Origin: Bacteroidota bacterium
GTDB taxonomy: Bacteria > Bacteroidota > Ignavibacteria > Ignavibacteriales > SURF-24
DNA: 38,335 nucleotides
Reading direction: 5' to 3'
Assembly: GCA_030706145.1 (NCBI GenBank)
Contig: JAUZPB010000031.1
Coordinates: 1-38,335 of the forward strand
Both the position numbers and the translations under genes were made by a program. Shown in pieces: positions 36,163-38,335 of the stretch. Position 1 is the first letter of the stretch. The number at the start of each line of letters is the position of its first letter. Below the pieces are notes generated by a model, which worked only from the letters and a program-made list of their open reading frames with translations, did no database searches and was not told the origin of the DNA.

Positions 36163-36840
36163 ATGAATAAATCTGTAGAATCTGTGTTCAACAATGCTGC
36201 TGCCGATTATGACAGGCAAAGGCGCAAACTCATTCCATGCTTTGATGATTTCTATGGCATTGCTTCATCTCTTGCTGTTAGTAAGAGTGATGCTCCATCA
36301 ATACTTGACCTGGGTGCCGGCACCGGGCTTTTTTCTTCCTACATTATTTCTCTTTACCCTGACTCAAAACTGACACTTATTGACTTTTCTGAAGCAATGC
36401 TTTCAAAGGCAAGAGAAAGATTTAGTGGAATGTCAAACATTAAGTATATTGCCGCAGACTACTTAGCATATGAGTTCAATGAAGCATACGATATAATAAT
36501 CTCGGCTCTTTCTATCCATCACCTTAGCGGTGAGGAAAAAAGGGCTCTTTATAAAAAATGCTTCGATTTGTTAAACCCTCAAGGTGTATTCATTAATGCC
36601 GACCAGGTCTTAGGTGAAACCGAATATCTGGAAAACCTTTACAGGTCTGATTGGAGCAATAAAATAGAAGCAAGCGGCCTTAAGCGCGAGGAGCTGGATT
36701 CTGCCTACGAAAGAGTAAAAGCTGATAAAATGTCCAATCTTCAGGACCAGCTTCAGTGGCTTAAATCCTCTGGGTTTTCTGATGTGGACTGCGTCTTTAA
36801 GTACTATAGTTTTGTAGTCCTTACGGGAAGAAAACTCTAG
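36163..36840 (+). CDS. Class I SAM-dependent methyltransferase
   Basis: 225 residues. The start MNKSVESVFNNAAADYDRQRRKLIP is the typical CmoA/UbiE-like entry helix. Motif I is SILDLGAGTGLFSSYI, then KLTLIDFSEAMLSKARERF (acidic ribose contact), IKYIAADYL, and YDIIISALSIHHL. LLNPQGVFINADQ follows. The C-terminus FKYYSFVVLTGRK is family-like. Substrate unknown. It lies 40 bases after GH31 with AAGGAGAAC upstream, so it may share its transcript. A strong terminator follows at 36934-36958. Confidence 0.87.
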   Translation: MNKSVESVFNNAAADYDRQRRKLIPCFDDFYGIASSLAVSKSDAPSILDLGAGTGLFSSYIISLYPDSKLTLIDFSEAMLSKARERFSGMSNIKYIAADYLAYEFNEAYDIIISALSIHHLSGEEKRALYKKCFDLLNPQGVFINADQVLGETEYLENLYRSDWSNKIEASGLKREELDSAYERVKADKMSNLQDQLQWLKSSGFSDVDCVFKYYSFVVLTGRKL

Positions 36841-37206
36841 AGCTTATTGTTGTCTTTTAAGTACTTTTTCTGGCATTCAAAATATTAAAACTTGAGATGT
36901 AATTTGTCTGAAATTTTCTGATTCACTTTATCTAAAGGGGCACAAAATGCCCCTTTTTCGTGCAAAATCAAACATTTTGAATACAAAGCAATGAAAATGT
37001 GCGGCTAATATTAGCCATTGGCTTATTTATTCGATCCCCAAAATAATCCCCTTATGGTCAAAATTTTGGTTTCTTTCCTGCAAAATTATTCAAAATATGA
37101 AGATTGTTTGTAGCTCTTAAACTCGACTATTTTGGCCCGGATATTGGCTCTATATAAGCAGAAAAGATGTTTATTCAGAGATGTTTATTAAAGGGGAAAT
37201 AAAGGG
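36841..37206. other. Intergenic region, 366 bp
   Basis: Contains the terminator at 36934-36958 and a perfect 14-bp palindrome GGCTAATATTAGCC at 37003-37016. A weak -24/-12-like element TGGCCCGGATATTGGC lies at 37133-37148 (one base too long). A direct repeat AGATGTTTATT is found at 37165-37175 and 37179-37189. These could all serve the small ORF at 37207. Confidence 0.5.
36934..36958 (+). terminator. Strong intrinsic terminator after the methyltransferase gene
   Basis: AAAGGGGCA (36934-36942) pairs perfectly with TGCCCCTTT (36948-36956), loop CAAAA, followed by T's to 36958. It ends the glycosidase/methyltransferase unit. Confidence 0.9.
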
Positions 37207-37371
37207 ATGAAAACAAAGAAACAGATATCGATGAAAGAATACATGAACCTTCAAGTAAGATTTATTTTGTTCGTATCACAGACTAATAAAATAGATAACC
37301 TAACAGCCGCTGAAATTTATGCTCCTCTGCTTGCTCAAAAAATAAGAACCAAATACGAAGTAATGTTCTAA
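37207..37371 (+). CDS. 54-residue hypothetical protein
   Basis: A short ORF with a good ribosome binding site (AAGGGG about 10 bases upstream, plus AAAGGG directly before ATG). The sequence begins MKTKKQISMKEYMNLQVRF, continues with ILFVSQTNKIDNLTAAEIYAPLLAQKIR and ends KYEVMF. It is basic at the start, with a probable amphipathic helix in the middle. It sits between a terminator and a chemoreceptor gene and has its own leader with palindromes. Family not recognised. Confidence 0.5.
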   Translation: MKTKKQISMKEYMNLQVRFILFVSQTNKIDNLTAAEIYAPLLAQKIRTKYEVMF

Positions 37372-37405
37372 GCGCCATAGTCTTTGGTCATATATGGTTC
37401 CACAA

Positions 37406-37442
37406 TATACCTAGAAGTAGGTATACAAAATACCTAGAAGTA
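37406..37442. promoter_or_regulatory. Inverted-repeat operator candidate before the second chemoreceptor
   Basis: TATACCTAGAAGTAGGTATA at 37406-37425 is a 20-bp dyad (8-bp arms, GAAG centre). A second copy of its left part, ATACCTAGAAGTA, follows at 37430-37442, about two turns away. The layout fits a dimeric regulator with an additional half site upstream of the gene at 37580. Confidence 0.5.
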
Positions 37443-37579
37443 ATAATATAAATTTGCTTTTGCCCTGCGATAATTTGTTGTGAAGAAAGCTTTTCTCCTA
37501 TTTTGTGCTGGCAGTAACGAAAAATAGGATGAATCTAAAAGTATTGTACCACAAAAAAGTAACAACAAAAGGACAAAAA

Positions 37580-38335
37580 ATGAATTCTTTTGCCAATATG
37601 AAAACCTTGCCGAAACTGCAAATCGGTTTCTTTTTTCTGGCTTTTCTCGGACTAATTGCCGGACACCTCTTAATTAGTTATAGTGATACATTCGCTCATA
37701 ACATTCCTTTAATGATCCTTCTTGAAATAATCTTAAGTATTGTTGCAACTGTAATATTTGGTATTATTTCGAAAAAAGTTATAAGTAAACCTATAAACGA
37801 TATAACTGCAGTTGCAGAAAAAATTGCCAAGGGTATACTAAATAATACAGCCGACGCAAAATCTCAGGATCCTGATTCATATAACGGTGAGTTTTCAGAG
37901 CTTCATGATAAATTAGCTCTTATTAAAGAATCAATACATAATATTATTACAGATTCAAGCTCGCTTTCTGCTGCTGTTACTGCAGGTAAGTTAAATGTAA
38001 GAGCAGACGTTAGTAAATACAATGGTGAATATAAGAAGATAATTCAGTGTTTTAATACAACACTGGATAAAGTAGCAGAAAAGACAGAGTGGTATGAAGC
38101 GATCATAGATGCAGTTCCATTCCCGATCCATGTGACAGATAATGACATGAACTGGACATTCATGAACAAACCATTTGAAAAGCTGTTAATTGAACAAAAG
38201 TATATAAATAACAGAAAAGACAGTATGGGCAAGCAGTGCAGTAATGCAAATGCCAATATCTGTAATACTGATAAGTGTGGTATAAAACAGCTTCATAGAG
38301 GAAAGACAGAAAGCTTCTTTGACTGGTGTGGATCA
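37580..38335 (+). CDS. Methyl-accepting chemotaxis protein, N-terminal part (cut by the window edge)
   Basis: At least 252 residues from ATG 37580; AAAGGA precedes it. Two close membrane helices (about 12-34 and 45-68) leave almost no periplasmic loop, as in the other chemoreceptor in this window. A HAMP segment (SKKVISKPINDITAVAEKIAKG) and linker (HNIITDSSSLSAAVTAGKLNVRADVSKYNGEYKKI) lead to a PAS domain starting WYEAIIDAVPFPIHVTDNDMNWTFMN. The PAS carries three cysteines, Cys220-x7-Cys228-x4-Cys233 in KQCSNANANICNTDKCGIK, with one more near the window end (DWCG). A three-Cys set suggests a metal, Fe-S or redox sensor. The signalling domain would lie beyond the window, so the class call is inferred from the HAMP/PAS layout. 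Confidence 0.8.
   Translation, partial: MNSFANMKTLPKLQIGFFFLAFLGLIAGHLLISYSDTFAHNIPLMILLEIILSIVATVIFGIISKKVISKPINDITAVAEKIAKGILNNTADAKSQDPDSYNGEFSELHDKLALIKESIHNIITDSSSLSAAVTAGKLNVRADVSKYNGEYKKIIQCFNTTLDKVAEKTEWYEAIIDAVPFPIHVTDNDMNWTFMNKPFEKLLIEQKYINNRKDSMGKQCSNANANICNTDKCGIKQLHRGKTESFFDWCGS

Noticed and set aside
37133-37148. Sigma-54 promoter before the 54-codon ORF
   Set aside because: GG-to-GC spacing is one base too long and the -12 reads TTGGC. Kept only as a note in the intergenic entry.

Overview
The window looks like a chromosomal segment from a low-GC, Gram-negative, heterotrophic bacterium of the Bacteroidota/Chlorobi side, most plausibly an Ignavibacteria relative. The main evidence is the secreted protein at 13567-15840, whose C-terminus is a type IX secretion sorting domain of the form common in Ignavibacteria (QNYPNPFNPST near its start, a KMILSK-like end). 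Outer-membrane barrels, SPII lipoproteins, large periplasmic glycoside hydrolases and chemoreceptors agree with this. The lineage is an inference from protein style, not a database result. No rRNA or CRISPR was seen.

Layout. 1-56: the 3' end of a tRNA-like gene and its terminator. 614-3570: a complete but dead IS21-family element; istA carries two frameshifts and istB is split inside its Walker A motif by a ~373 bp palindrome-rich mini-element. The right end of the IS abuts a membrane protein with two GIFT/DUF4350-like domains that may have lost its 5' end. 5753-12129: an envelope/export cluster with a cysteine-rich secreted protein containing STCA repeats, a TolB-like propeller lipoprotein, a small outer-membrane barrel, a TolC-like gene with two lesions, a periplasmic adaptor and a MacB-type permease without an ATPase. 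12634-17114: methionine aminopeptidase, the large surface protein (thioester domain, Ig-like domains, choice-of-anchor A domain, T9SS tag) and an O-methyltransferase. 17192-18082 (-): an outer-membrane barrel. 18843-24661: PAS histidine kinase, LytTR response regulator, chemoreceptor, MFS transporter. 24696-29730: an LCM-family methyltransferase (-), a sorbosone/glucose-dehydrogenase-like propeller (+), an unrecognised protein (-) and a lysine-rich protein (+). 30071-36840: GH78 alpha-L-rhamnosidase-like and GH31 alpha-glycosidase-like enzymes and a methyltransferase. 37207-38335: a 54-residue ORF and the start of a second chemoreceptor with a three-cysteine PAS segment.

How the parts fit. 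The GH78 and GH31 enzymes suggest use of rhamnose- and glucose/xylose-containing plant or microbial polysaccharide. The thioester protein is the most striking gene: internal Cys-Gln thioester adhesion modules are best known from Gram-positive surface proteins, and here one sits on a predicted T9SS substrate. It is preceded by a sigma-54-like -24/-12 element and repeated CTCATTTTGAAAC sites. The kinase/LytTR pair is followed by three TGTCCC repeats spaced 20-21 bp apart just before the chemoreceptor, a geometry that suits LytTR proteins. The export cluster appears to be decaying (TolC broken, ATPase absent, IS at its edge).
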